A DNA stretch of 64,000 nucleotides from CAZOOK01 sp964581385. GTDB taxonomy: Bacteria > Pseudomonadota > Gammaproteobacteria > Nevskiales > Nevskiaceae. Within the stretch, counting starts at the first letter, position 1. The number at the start of each line of letters is the position of its first letter. Positions 17,115-27,631 of the stretch are shown in pieces. The position numbers and the translations under genes are program-made. Where the stretch lies: assembly GCA_964581385.1 (NCBI GenBank), contig CAZOOK010000014.1:70540-134539 (forward strand), read 5' to 3'. The notes under the pieces are model-generated. The model worked only from the letters and a program-made list of their open reading frames with translations. It did no database searches and was not told where the DNA came from.

Positions 17115-18083
17115 TCAACTCGGAGTGGAAGCTACCGTTGGCTTCGTCGAAGCGGCGTCGAATATCTTTTCGGCGTTGGCAGCAATGAAGCCGCGGAAAA
17201 TCAGCGGGCGGCCGTCCTGAGTCCATAGCGGCGCGCCATCCGTATCCCGCTGTTGATTGCGTTCGATGATTTCGACGAACTGTCTTTCCGTTGCCGCCGT
17301 TCCGACGGAGCCGTCGGCTTCACGCACGGGCGTAGCCATGGTCGCCGCCATAGTGGCCGTCTGGCGTAGTGCGTCATCGTACGTGCCCTGAATCTGTGGC
17401 AGCATGCGGAAACCCTGCGCGCGCATCGCATCCGTCATTTCTTCAATGCCGGAAAAACCCGCGGCGCGCACGTCGATAGTGATGTGATTGAGGTCTGGTC
17501 CGAGCGCGAGCGCGCTGGCGGCTTCGCCGGATATCGCTGCCACCGCGTCCAGCGTCGCGCGTTTAAGCGGAGGCCCGGGCCGCGCCATGAGACGATCGAC
17601 GAGGTGTCTCACGAAACGCTCTGCGTCATCAGCGGCGAGTCCACCTTCACGTTCCGCGCGACCGATGAGTTCCAGCAGCGGTGCGTGATCGACTGCCGCA
17701 GCCTGTTCGCGACAGTCTTCCCGGATCAGATCAGCAACCGTCTCCGGAAATGCCGTCAGATCAATCTGACTGACGAAGATCTTGAACTGGTCGGCGCGCT
17801 CGCCGATGACTTGCAGATCGAACGAAATCAGCTTTTTCGTCGGAAACCAGTAATTCGATTCGCGGCGCAGGCCGAGCACACGGGCGGCGCGCGCCAATAA
17901 TCCGCATAGGCCAGCGTCGGCGGTGCGGATGGCGCCGTGGTCGTTGAGAAATGTGCCACCGCGATCGGCAACGAATTTTCGCAGGGATACGAAATCGGGC
18001 ACGTTGGCTGCGAATTTCGTCGTTGCCTCCGCGACAAACAGGTTTCTCAGTTCAGTGGGATTCAATGGCTGGCTGTACGTCAT
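17115..18083 (-). CDS. DUF1338 protein, 2-oxoadipate dioxygenase/decarboxylase (HglS)-like
   Basis: Member of the DUF1338 (PF07063) vicinal-oxygen-chelate family, whose characterised member HglS converts 2-oxoadipate to D-2-hydroxyglutarate in lysine breakdown using iron. Candidate metal ligands are visible: His49 in FLNDHGAIRT, a His in LNHITIDVR and a Glu in QFVEIIER. Substrate contacts could include the RESNYWFPTKK region. The start at MTYSQPLNP (18083) is preferred; an extension to 18167 has no resemblance to the family. At 322 residues it is shorter than the Pseudomonas enzyme, so substrate identity is uncertain. It is convergent with the LuxR gene. Confidence 0.8.
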   Translation of the reverse strand: MTYSQPLNPTELRNLFVAEATTKFAANVPDFVSLRKFVADRGGTFLNDHGAIRTADAGLCGLLARAARVLGLRRESNYWFPTKKLISFDLQVIGERADQFKIFVSQIDLTAFPETVADLIREDCREQAAAVDHAPLLELIGRAEREGGLAADDAERFVRHLVDRLMARPGPPLKRATLDAVAAISGEAASALALGPDLNHITIDVRAAGFSGIEEMTDAMRAQGFRMLPQIQGTYDDALRQTATMAATMATPVREADGSVGTAATERQFVEIIERNQQRDTDGAPLWTQDGRPLIFRGFIAANAEKIFDAASTKPTVASTPS

Positions 18084-18446
18084 CGGCTTCCAGGCGGGTA
18101 TAAGCTCTGAAACGACCGGTAATTCCGGAATCGGTATAAATAAACCAATCGGCATCGCTGCCGGCAAGCTTTAACGTATTACACGAAGACAAGGAACAAG
18201 CTGGCCACCCTCGTGAGGGAAAGTGGCGTGTAGTCGGCGGGATGAGAATACCAGCTACAACCCGGAATGGCCTGAAGAGCACTTACCTGTGCCGAATGCC
18301 GCGGTGTGCGCCGTTGATTCAGATCAATGAAGCAGGAGAATAAAAAACAGAACCTAATCGTTAATAGCCGGAACAAACGAGTAGGAGCTATTCGATAATT
18401 TTGCGGATACATGCTTCAGAGAGACGCTGGTAAGGAAAAGCAACAA
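18084..18446. other. Intergenic region between DUF1338 gene and cytochrome genes
   Basis: A 363-bp divergent spacer, more AT-rich than its surroundings in its right half. It must carry promoters for both sides and contains one clear regulatory palindrome at 18314-18327, described separately. No small ORF or RNA gene could be supported. Confidence 0.6.
18314..18327 (+). promoter_or_regulatory. FNR/ANR-type box upstream of cytochrome genes
   Basis: TTGATTCAGATCAA is a perfect match to the FNR consensus TTGAT-N4-ATCAA. Its centre is about 126 bp upstream of the cytochrome c start at 18447. A possible -10 (CCTAAT, 18353-18358) lies at the right distance downstream for a class II activator site with a start near 18362-18365, giving a leader of about 80 bases. 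An oxygen-sensing Crp/FNR regulator is the natural candidate. No such regulator is encoded in the window. Confidence 0.7.
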
Positions 18447-18791
18447 ATGACGCGATCGCAGATTTCTAAATTCGCAAGCCGGGCTGTAATCCTGTTGTTC
18501 GTGATTCCGGCGGGCGGATTCGCCGATGACGCTGCGAAACCCGGTGATCACACGGTGGCGCAGGTGTGCTCGGTGTGCCATGACGCAGGGCTGATGGGTG
18601 CTCCGCAGATCGGCGATTCATCCGCGTGGTCCAGACGCTTGAAAACAGCGGGCTCCGTCGACGGACTCGTTGAATCAGCTACGCGCGGCAAGGGCAACAT
18701 GCCTGCTCGTGGCGGTGAGTCGAATCTTAGTGAAGCGGATCTCAAGGCAGCGGTTCAGTACATGCTGAGCAAGAGTGGCGTCGGCGGCTGA
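18447..18791 (+). CDS. Small c-type cytochrome (cytochrome c5-like)
   Basis: Periplasmic monoheme electron carrier of 114 residues. An N-terminal signal peptide (residues about 8-27, ending near GGFADD) precedes the heme site CSVCH, and the likely axial ligand is the Met in GKGNMPARGG, as in cytochrome c5. The start at ATG 18447 has AAGGAA upstream; a longer frame from 18411 lacks a ribosome site. The cytochrome-porin gene follows 50 bp later in the same direction, so this protein probably exchanges electrons with it. An FNR-like box lies upstream of the pair. Confidence 0.88.
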   Translation: MTRSQISKFASRAVILLFVIPAGGFADDAAKPGDHTVAQVCSVCHDAGLMGAPQIGDSSAWSRRLKTAGSVDGLVESATRGKGNMPARGGESNLSEADLKAAVQYMLSKSGVGG

Positions 18792-18841
18792 GCGCCGCTT
18801 TAGAACGCTTTTCAATCACAGAGCAAAGGAGAGCTACGGTC

Positions 18842-20203
18842 GTGATAACACGAAATGTGGTGCTGCGCGCGATTGGTCCACTGTTATTGCTGTGCGGGAT
18901 GCTGCCGTTGACGGCGTCCGCGTTGCCGAGCTTCGCGTCGCAGACGGGTGCGCCATGCGCCACCTGCCATACGCTTGCTTTCGGACCGGGACTGACACCG
19001 TACGGCATGCAGTTCAAGCTCAACGGCTATGTCTGGGGCAACAAAGAATCCGCCGGCCTGCCGGTTGACGCCATGGTGCTGGCTTCGTATACCAACACGC
19101 GCTCCGGCGTGGACGGCGGTGCCGCCCCGCATTTCAGTTCCAATGACAATCTGGCCGTCGATCAAACCAGCTTGTTTTACGGCGGACGAGTCTACGGAAA
19201 AATGGGAGCGTTCTTTCAGGCAACTTACGATGGCGTTGCCCAGCGCGTCGCCTGGGACAACCTGGATATTCGCGTGGCGGACAAGGTCGCGATCGGTTCA
19301 GGCAATTTGGTTTATGGCGTGTCGCTGAACAACAGTCCGACGGTGCAGGATCTGTGGAATTCCACACCGGCCTGGGGCTATCCGTATCAAGGTTCGCCGT
19401 TGGCACCCGGTCCGGCTGCCGCGCCCTTGATCGCCGACAGCCTCGCGCAGAATGTGCTCGGACTCACCGCCTACGGCATGCTCAACGATATGTTTTATCT
19501 GGAAGGGGGACTCTACCGGATGCTGTCTCCGCACTGGCAGAGCGCGCTCGGTCTCGGTTCCGATTCCGCGAATCTGCTGAAAGGATATGCACCTTATTGG
19601 CGTGCGGCATTGCAGCACAAATTCGGTGCGCACTATGCTTCGGTCGGCACATTCGGGCTGATTGCGCAGCTCAAGCCCGGTGGCGACGGTAGTGCCGGCA
19701 CGGATCGTTACACCGATATCGGCTATGACGCGACTTATCAGTTCAACAACGGTGGCCCGCACAGCTTCAACCTCAACCTCACTTACATCCATGAGTTGCA
19801 GAAGCTGCCCGCCAGTTTCGCGATGGGTGATACTGCGTTGGCGTCCAATCAGCTCAACACCCTGAACCTCAACGGCAGTTATATTTACAAGCAAACCGTA
19901 TCGTTCAGCGGTGGACCGTTCCTGATTCACGGCGGCGCCGACACCACGCTGTATGCGCCGGACGCGCTCGAGGGCAGCGCCAACGGCAGCCCGAATTCGC
20001 GGGGCTACAACACCGAACTTGACTATATCCCGTTCGGCAAGATGGGCTCGGTCTGGGCACCGTACCTCAACGTCAAACTGGGCTTGCAGTACATCTACTA
20101 CACGCAATTCAACGGCGGCGCGGCGAACTACGGCGATATCGCGAGCGGACGTTCGGCGCACGACAACAACACGACTTACGTCTTCGTCTGGTTCGCGATC
20201 TGA
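18842..20203 (+). CDS. Fused monoheme cytochrome c-outer membrane porin (Cyc2-like architecture)
   Basis: A 453-residue secreted protein. A signal peptide (about residues 1-27) is followed directly by the heme motif CATCH (Cys39, Cys42, His43) in the context SFASQTGAPCATCH...LNGYVWG. The rest is rich in alternating Gly/Tyr/Phe strands ending VFVWFAI, as expected for an outer-membrane beta-barrel. This layout, one N-terminal heme fused to a porin of roughly 400 residues, is that of Cyc2-type outer-membrane cytochromes, which pass electrons across the outer membrane. True Cyc2 orthology is not shown. The start is GTG with AAGGAG upstream. Followed by a strong terminator. Confidence 0.75.
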   Translation: MITRNVVLRAIGPLLLLCGMLPLTASALPSFASQTGAPCATCHTLAFGPGLTPYGMQFKLNGYVWGNKESAGLPVDAMVLASYTNTRSGVDGGAAPHFSSNDNLAVDQTSLFYGGRVYGKMGAFFQATYDGVAQRVAWDNLDIRVADKVAIGSGNLVYGVSLNNSPTVQDLWNSTPAWGYPYQGSPLAPGPAAAPLIADSLAQNVLGLTAYGMLNDMFYLEGGLYRMLSPHWQSALGLGSDSANLLKGYAPYWRAALQHKFGAHYASVGTFGLIAQLKPGGDGSAGTDRYTDIGYDATYQFNNGGPHSFNLNLTYIHELQKLPASFAMGDTALASNQLNTLNLNGSYIYKQTVSFSGGPFLIHGGADTTLYAPDALEGSANGSPNSRGYNTELDYIPFGKMGSVWAPYLNVKLGLQYIYYTQFNGGAANYGDIASGRSAHDNNTTYVFVWFAI

Positions 20204-20227
20204 TCCGATCGCTCCAATACAGTTCCG

Positions 20228-20263
20228 GCGCCGGACTCGTTCGCGGGTTCGGCGCTTTTCTTT
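20228..20263 (+). terminator. Rho-independent terminator after the cytochrome-porin gene
   Basis: A 12-bp stem (20228-20239 with 20244-20255, allowing G-T pairs), UUCG tetraloop and a TTTTCTTT tail. This is a textbook intrinsic terminator and separates the cytochrome pair from the SMC operon. Confidence 0.85.
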
Positions 20264-20325
20264 GCGGATCAATGCTTACTGGATTTCGACAGGTTGCTAG
20301 ACGCCCGCTCCGGTAAAATCCCCGG

Positions 20326-21606
20326 ATGAGAAGTGATTCCACCGAAGAACGCCTGGCGGACTGGTTCAAGCCGGGCGTCGAACCCAGCGATGTTTCCGAA
20401 CTGACTTTGCTGACGCAGTCGCGTCCGGCAATTCAGGCGTTGATCGCGTTGTTTACCGGCACAGAGGCGGCGGTGCTGATCCGGCTGCTGGTGCTACGTG
20501 ATGTGGTCGGACGCGGCGGCGAACCGTTTTTCACGGCCGCCGAGTTGCGCTCCCGTTTTCCGTATTTCGACGAAGCCAAGCTCGAAAATCTGATCGGGCG
20601 CCTGCGCGTGCACGGTTTGCTGGCTTGGGATGGCGATAACCTGCGTTATAGCGTCAGTCCGCTGGGTCGCATGATGGTGGCGGCGCTGGCGGCGCTGCTG
20701 CGCTTCGGTGACGAAGGCGACGAGGTCGGTTATCTCGCTGCGCAACTGGCGGCGAGCGGGGCGCTCGGCACCGTGACGCCGGACGAATTGCAGCATCTGC
20801 TGGCGCGTCTGGTTGAGCTTAAGGACGAATTCGAGCGCGCGATTCTGTCCGGTTCCGAAGCGCGCATTCGCGAAGCCGGACGCAAACTGGACGCGGTGTG
20901 GCGCTGGGTCGACAAGGGCACGGATATCCTGCGCACGATCACTGCCGACGAATCGCTATCCGGCGAAGCGCACCGACTCGCGCAGCGCATCGGTCAAGTA
21001 CAGAGTGAACTATTGCGCATGAGCGGCGCATTCCAGCGCGCGCTGAACCAGCTCGAAAGCCAGAAGGTGCATCTCGGCGCGACGGGTTTGTCATCAGCGG
21101 ACGTCGGCGCTTGGTTGCGCGGACGCAGTGCCGCGCAGCTGGCGACGCTGCTCGACGGCGCGGTGTCGCCGGTGCCGGATTTCGCGTTCGCGCTCGGCGA
21201 CATTGCGCTCGACATTGCGGAATACGAGTTAGTGGACAAGCTGCGCCCCGAGCGCCTGAACGTGCCGTTGCCGCCATCGAGCGATGCGCCGCGTTCCGCC
21301 GGCGCGGAGATCGTGCCGCCGGACTACGGACAGCTCGAAACCTGGCGCAACGATCTGCGTGTCGCGCCGGCCGGCTGGCCGCTGGCCGATGCAGTACCGC
21401 TGCGTGATTACGAACTGTCCAGCTATCGAATGTCCCTTCTGGCTTTGCTTGGTGATCGCGAATCGACGTCGCTCGATGGTCCGGTGGCCGAGCTGGCGCG
21501 ATTAAAACGCAAGCTGGCGTGGACCGGCGCGGTGATTCCCGTTGGCCGCCACGGCGTGGCCGAAATCAGCGAAGGATTTCTTGAGGAGCCTCCGAGTGGA
21601 AGCTGA
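20326..21606 (+). CDS. Kleisin-like subunit of an Mks/Wadjet-type SMC complex (MksF-like)
   Basis: First gene of a three-gene condensin-like operon; 426 residues. Residues about 40-125 form a likely winged helix (PFFTAAELRSRFPYFDEAKLENLIGRL followed by LRYSVSPLGRMMVAAL). The middle (about 150-250) is predicted helical, and the C-terminal third could hold the second SMC-binding winged helix. Identification rests mostly on operon order, kleisin then MksE-like then SMC ATPase, as in Pseudomonas mksFEB. Sequence alone would leave it hypothetical. Expected role: bridging the SMC heads and organising DNA. Confidence 0.65.
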   Translation: MRSDSTEERLADWFKPGVEPSDVSELTLLTQSRPAIQALIALFTGTEAAVLIRLLVLRDVVGRGGEPFFTAAELRSRFPYFDEAKLENLIGRLRVHGLLAWDGDNLRYSVSPLGRMMVAALAALLRFGDEGDEVGYLAAQLAASGALGTVTPDELQHLLARLVELKDEFERAILSGSEARIREAGRKLDAVWRWVDKGTDILRTITADESLSGEAHRLAQRIGQVQSELLRMSGAFQRALNQLESQKVHLGATGLSSADVGAWLRGRSAAQLATLLDGAVSPVPDFAFALGDIALDIAEYELVDKLRPERLNVPLPPSSDAPRSAGAEIVPPDYGQLETWRNDLRVAPAGWPLADAVPLRDYELSSYRMSLLALLGDRESTSLDGPVAELARLKRKLAWTGAVIPVGRHGVAEISEGFLEEPPSGS

Positions 21607-22354
21607 ATTACAAATTCTGGTCGCGCGCCTGTCCGCGCAGCGTTGGTTGCCGCGGCGCGATACATTGGTCAAGCGCGCGCTGACCGACGAACTGTTCCGC
21701 AATGGTCTCAACGAGCGGCTCGCCGCCTGTGGGCTGGAACTGGTCGAGCATCCGTACGCGGATCATGTTGCGCTGCGCATCCGTCGTGAGTTGGAGCAGT
21801 CGGTATTCGGCGGCGCCGATATGTGGCTCAGCAACAACCTCGACCTGAAACGCGATCAGATGGCATTGCTGGTGGTGCTATGGGCGATGCTGGTATTGCC
21901 GAAGCGGCAACGGCAGATCGAGCGCCGCAACACCCGCGTGGTTGAACGGCAGAACGAAATGTTCGCTATCGAAAAGCCGGTGCCGAGCGCGGCCGAGCTG
22001 AACATCAGCCTCGCCGAGGCAACGCTGGTCGCTGATTTCGGCGAACGGCTCGGCGGCAAGACGCGCATCGGCATCGCGCTCGGTTTGCTGTCGCGTCTGG
22101 GCTTTATTGAGCGCCGCGACGGCCGCGTTTACGAAGGGCCATTGCTCGATCTCGTGCTCGACTACAACCGCATGGCGCGGCGCGTGCTCGACGGCACGCT
22201 CGCCGATCTGTTCGGCACGCATTTGGAAAGCGTGATCGACGATGAGCCCAGCGCGCCCGCTATCGACGCACCTGCCGATGTCGCCGCCGCTACGTTTGAC
22301 GAAACCCAAACCGACACCGACACAAATACCGACGCCGATGTTCAGCTTTCATAA
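21596..22354 (+). CDS. MksE-like accessory subunit of the SMC complex
   Basis: A 252-residue protein, mostly helical with two probable winged-helix regions (RWLPRRDTLVKRALTDELF and LGGKTRIGIALGLLSRLGFIE) and a low-complexity acidic, Thr/Asp-rich tail. MukE/MksE proteins dimerise on the kleisin. The GTG start at 21596 has GAGGAG upstream and overlaps the end of the kleisin gene by 11 bp; the coding region overlaps the SMC gene by 17 bp. Such overlaps suggest fixed subunit ratios. Assignment relies on neighbourhood and fold-level resemblance. Confidence 0.65.
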   Translation: MEAELQILVARLSAQRWLPRRDTLVKRALTDELFRNGLNERLAACGLELVEHPYADHVALRIRRELEQSVFGGADMWLSNNLDLKRDQMALLVVLWAMLVLPKRQRQIERRNTRVVERQNEMFAIEKPVPSAAELNISLAEATLVADFGERLGGKTRIGIALGLLSRLGFIERRDGRVYEGPLLDLVLDYNRMARRVLDGTLADLFGTHLESVIDDEPSAPAIDAPADVAAATFDETQTDTDTNTDADVQLS

Positions 22355-25136
22355 ACTCGAAGTGGTCCATTGGGACTGGTGGGAGCGCTTCACGCTGCCG
22401 CTGGATGCGCCGATCGTCACCGTCATCGGACCCAACGGCTCTGGCAAGACCACACTGCTCGACGGGCTGCGCACGCTACTGGCGATCCCGTGCTCGCAGG
22501 GACGCGACTACAAACGCTATGTGCGCCGCGCGGATCGTCCATACGCGTGGCTGCGCGCGACGGTCAGCAATCCGCGCCGTCCCAATGGGCAGCTCGCGTT
22601 CTGGCCGGTCAGCGATCCGGTGGTGACGCTGATCTGCCGCATCCGCAAGAAGGGTGGTGACTGGGAGCGCAGCTACGGCATCGGCCGCGGCGACGTGACA
22701 ATTGAGGAAGCGGAAGACGCCAATCTGGTTACCTGGCTCGGGGTGCGCCAGTACGAGGCGCAGCTCGATGGCGCTGGTCTCACGCGCGCGATCAAGCGCG
22801 TGCTCGCACTTGATCAGGGCCACACCGACAAGCTCTGCGAATATTCCGGACGCCAGTTATTGGAACTGGTGTTCGATGTGTTCGGCGATCAGGAAGTGCT
22901 CGACAACTACCGCGCCGCGCGCCAGGAGCAGGCCAATTGCGAGCGCGAACTCGAAGAGCTGAACTCGCAGCTTGCGCGTTTGCATACGCAGCTGCAGGCG
23001 GCCGAGAGCGATGTGAATTCGTACAACGACTATCAACGTCTGATTGCCGAGCTCGGTGATCTGCACGGGCAGTGGCTGCCGCGCCTGCAGCTTGCCGAGT
23101 TGGCCGACAGCTTGCGCGGCGGCCGCGCACAATTGGCCGGTCGCCGTCACGAGCGTGCGGGTCTGGCGGCGCAGTCCGCCGAGGCCGAAGCGGCGAGTGC
23201 GCAACTCGCGGCGCGACTCGTCGAGTGCGAGCAAAACGAAGTCGCAACGAAAATCGCGCTCGATGGACTGCATGCCGAGGAGCGCCGTTTCGCCAAGGAA
23301 ATGAGTCGCTGGGAGACGCTGAACGAACAGCGCAAGCGCCTGGTCGAGCGCGTCGCGCGCCAGGCCGAAGGTTTGGATATCGATGCCGCCAGTCGCGAAC
23401 AGGAAAAGCTCGCACGGCGCCGTTACGGACTCGAAGAGCAGATATCGCGACTCGCCGACGAAGCGCGCGAACTCGATCTGCGCATTTCCGCGTTGGAGAG
23501 CGGCCGTCGTCCGGAGCCTGCGGAAGTCATTGCATTCCGCTCGGAGCTCGAACGCGCCGGCGTGCGTCACCGCATGCTCGCCGACATCGTCGAGATCACC
23601 GACGATCACTGGCAAGGCGCGGTCGAAGCCGTGCTCGCCGGCGTACGGCAACTGGTGTTGCTGGAAGATCCGCGCGATCGTGCGCGCGCCTGGGCGCTCG
23701 GCGAACAGCTGCGTTTCCGCCATTACATCGTGCCGGATCGCCAGCCGGTGCTTTTGGCTGCGCGTGGTTCGCTGCTCGAATGTGTGCGCTTCACCGCCGA
23801 TCCACCCGCGTGGCTGAGCAAGCTGCTCGACGGTATCCGTCGCGTTGAAAACGCGGAAGAAGGTGCGCGTCTGTCGGAAGGGCAGGCGTGGATCACGCCG
23901 CGCGGCTATCAGCGTGAGCGTCGCGGCGGGCGCGACATCAGCGTCGCGGATTTTTATTTCGGCCGCAGTGCGCTGGCACAGGCGCGCGCACGGCGCGCGC
24001 AGCTCGACGATGAGCGCGAAGGTCTGCGCGAGGCACTGCGCAACGTCAACGAAAAATTGTCTGCCGCGCAGGCGGTGCTTGCGGGCGTCGATGCGGCGCG
24101 CGAGTTGAGCGCGCGCGAGCCGGAATTCGCGCAGGCCGAGGCAGAAGCGGCGCGGCTCGCGGCCGAGGCGGCGCAGCTCGGCACGCGGCGCAGCGACGCC
24201 GCGCGAGCCTATCACGCGGCAATCGAGCAGACGCGGGCGGTCGCAGTCGAACAGGGTCGTGCCGAGGATCGTCTGCGTGGCGCGCGTCGCCAGCTCGATC
24301 AGCTCGACGAAGGCTTGCGCGCCACCCGCCGCGCGCACGTCGAACAGAGTCTCGAGTGGCGTCGCCTGCGCGTTGGCAAACCGCTGGCGTGGCGCGGCGC
24401 GGCGGCACTTGCGGAAGCACGCGCGCGTTTCGATACTGTCAAAGCAGTCGAGCACGAAATCGAACGCCAGGAGCGGCGACGCAGCGAAAGCAGATATGTC
24501 ACCGATGCGGGCTGCGTGGCGGTGCGCGACAAGCTGTCCGCCGATCACAATCTGCTGGCGGATCGCATCGGCGCGCAGCGTCTGCATCTGGAGCGGGCCG
24601 GCTCGAGCACGGAGCGCGCGCGCGGCCAGTACATCAACGTGCTGCGCGGTACGCTGCGCCGGTACGGGAACAACCTGCGCAAACTCGGCGCGCTGGCTGG
24701 AATCGATGTCGAGGTCGAACCACCGCAGCTCGCCAACGATGACATGGCGCTGTCGCAGGCGTCGCTGCTGGTGCAATTCAACTTCGATCAGAAGGGCATG
24801 ATTGGCCTCAATGACGGCGAGGCTTCGGGTGGCCAGCAGGTGATGAAGTCAATGATCCTGCTGATCGGTCTGATGATGGAAGACGACCAGGGCGGCGGCT
24901 TCGTGTTCATCGACGAACCGTTCGCGCATCTCGACATTTTCAACATCGACAAGGTTGGTGCGTTCCTGCAGGCGACCAAGGCGCAGTACATCGTCACCAC
25001 GCCAAATACGCATAACGTCAATGTGTTCAAGCCATCGGAACTGACGCTGATGACGCAAAAACGCCGGCCGGGTTCGACATTCGCGCCACCTGTCGCGTTT
25101 CTGCGGCGCGACAAGCCTGCCAGCAAGGTTGCGTAA
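22338..25136 (+). CDS. SMC-type ATPase of an Mks-like condensin (MksB-like)
   Basis: A 932-residue ABC-type ATPase with SMC architecture. Walker A is GPNGSGKTT (residues 31-39), the signature is ASGGQQ near 830, and Walker B is FVFIDEPFAHLD near 860. Two long Arg/Glu/Ala-rich coiled-coil arms (about 195-430 and 560-790) flank a hinge-like globular region containing DDHWQGAVEAVLAGVRQLVLL. The ATG at 22338 is chosen because FHKLEVVHWDWWERFTL aligns with the beta-strand preceding Walker A; sequence upstream is the MksE tail. It would load onto and reorganise DNA. No MksG/JetD nuclease gene follows, unlike Wadjet defence operons. Confidence 0.82.
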   Translation: MFSFHKLEVVHWDWWERFTLPLDAPIVTVIGPNGSGKTTLLDGLRTLLAIPCSQGRDYKRYVRRADRPYAWLRATVSNPRRPNGQLAFWPVSDPVVTLICRIRKKGGDWERSYGIGRGDVTIEEAEDANLVTWLGVRQYEAQLDGAGLTRAIKRVLALDQGHTDKLCEYSGRQLLELVFDVFGDQEVLDNYRAARQEQANCERELEELNSQLARLHTQLQAAESDVNSYNDYQRLIAELGDLHGQWLPRLQLAELADSLRGGRAQLAGRRHERAGLAAQSAEAEAASAQLAARLVECEQNEVATKIALDGLHAEERRFAKEMSRWETLNEQRKRLVERVARQAEGLDIDAASREQEKLARRRYGLEEQISRLADEARELDLRISALESGRRPEPAEVIAFRSELERAGVRHRMLADIVEITDDHWQGAVEAVLAGVRQLVLLEDPRDRARAWALGEQLRFRHYIVPDRQPVLLAARGSLLECVRFTADPPAWLSKLLDGIRRVENAEEGARLSEGQAWITPRGYQRERRGGRDISVADFYFGRSALAQARARRAQLDDEREGLREALRNVNEKLSAAQAVLAGVDAARELSAREPEFAQAEAEAARLAAEAAQLGTRRSDAARAYHAAIEQTRAVAVEQGRAEDRLRGARRQLDQLDEGLRATRRAHVEQSLEWRRLRVGKPLAWRGAAALAEARARFDTVKAVEHEIERQERRRSESRYVTDAGCVAVRDKLSADHNLLADRIGAQRLHLERAGSSTERARGQYINVLRGTLRRYGNNLRKLGALAGIDVEVEPPQLANDDMALSQASLLVQFNFDQKGMIGLNDGEASGGQQVMKSMILLIGLMMEDDQGGGFVFIDEPFAHLDIFNIDKVGAFLQATKAQYIVTTPNTHNVNVFKPSELTLMTQKRRPGSTFAPPVAFLRRDKPASKVA

Positions 25137-25141
25137 ATCAT

Positions 25142-25177
25142 CCGGAACCTGGCGCAGCCGGCTGCGCCAGGTTCCGG
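25142..25177. terminator. 36-base perfect palindrome between convergent genes
   Basis: CCGGAACCTGGCGCAGCC is followed directly by its reverse complement with no spacer. It sits 5 bp after the SMC stop codon and 14 bp before the cyclophilin stop codon. It lacks a T tract on either side but is well placed as a bidirectional terminator for the convergent genes. Confidence 0.65.
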
Positions 25178-25191
25178 TCAGATCGCGAGAT

Positions 25192-25725
25192 TCAGCGCTT
25201 CTTCGCCGTGATCTTCTTGTTCCATTCCTCGACGCGCCCGGCATGGGTCGCGAGCAGGTCGTCGATCGGATCGAGGATATCGATGCCGGTGATTTTGTCG
25301 CCGCCACGGACTTCAGTGGTGACGTCGAGACCCGCCGTCACTTCGCCGAAAATCGTATGGTGGTCGTTGAGGTGCGGCGTCGGACCGTAGGTGATGAAGA
25401 ACTGGCTGCCGTTGGTGCGCGGACCGGCGTTGGCCATCGCCAGCAAGCCCGCGCGCGTGAAGCGCAGATCCGGTCGGAATTCGTCTTCGAAGTTGTAGCC
25501 GGGGCCGCCCGAACCGGAGCCGGTCGGGTCACCGCCCTGCATCATGAAACCGGCGATGACGCGATGAAAAGTCACCCCATCGTAGAACTTGCTCGCTGCG
25601 AGATTAAGGAAGCTCGCCGCCGTCACCGGTGTTTTCGAGGCGAAGATCGTCAGTGCGATGTCGCCCTTGCTGGTCTTCATGACGATGCGGATATCGCTAC
25701 GGGCTTTGGTGTCGGATTCGGACAT
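25192..25725 (-). CDS. Cyclophilin-type peptidyl-prolyl cis-trans isomerase
   Basis: Catalyses proline isomerisation during protein folding. The 177-residue product has the cyclophilin core: FHRVIAGFMMQGGDPTG with the catalytic Arg, NGSQFFIT, and HTIFGEVTAGLD. There is no signal peptide from the preferred start (MSESDTKARS at 25725), so it is cytoplasmic; a longer frame to 25812 reads through the promoter region. It ends in a basic tail (NKKITAKKR). Divergent from prfC. Confidence 0.92.
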   Translation of the reverse strand: MSESDTKARSDIRIVMKTSKGDIALTIFASKTPVTAASFLNLAASKFYDGVTFHRVIAGFMMQGGDPTGSGSGGPGYNFEDEFRPDLRFTRAGLLAMANAGPRTNGSQFFITYGPTPHLNDHHTIFGEVTAGLDVTTEVRGGDKITGIDILDPIDDLLATHAGRVEEWNKKITAKKR

Positions 25726-25903
25726 GGGTGTCGGTCGGCTGGAAGGCGCGCGTGCGCGGGGCTGCAATTTTACGGGGAAAAATGGAATCAGTGAGGCGGG
25801 TGGACGGCACAACTGCTACCGCCGTCAGCTGTCCGCCGCATGGTTTTCCCGGTCCGCCCTCATAAACCGCTAAAATCCGCCTCTTATTCCCGGTATATCA
25901 AAG

Positions 25904-27517
<1,614 letters not shown>

Positions 27518-27631
27518 CTTTGCCGACGCGAACGCGATTTTCAGCTTGATTTTGTGGTCGAACCGCCATACAGCCTCCATTCATTTTGCAGTGCTAATCT
27601 GCGCCCACTCGTTCCCAGGGGAGAAAACCCG

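Noticed and set aside
22857..24776. 639-residue minus-strand open frame
   Set aside because: Antisense to the SMC ATPase gene, whose motifs are clear. Long antisense frames are common in GC-rich coiled-coil genes.
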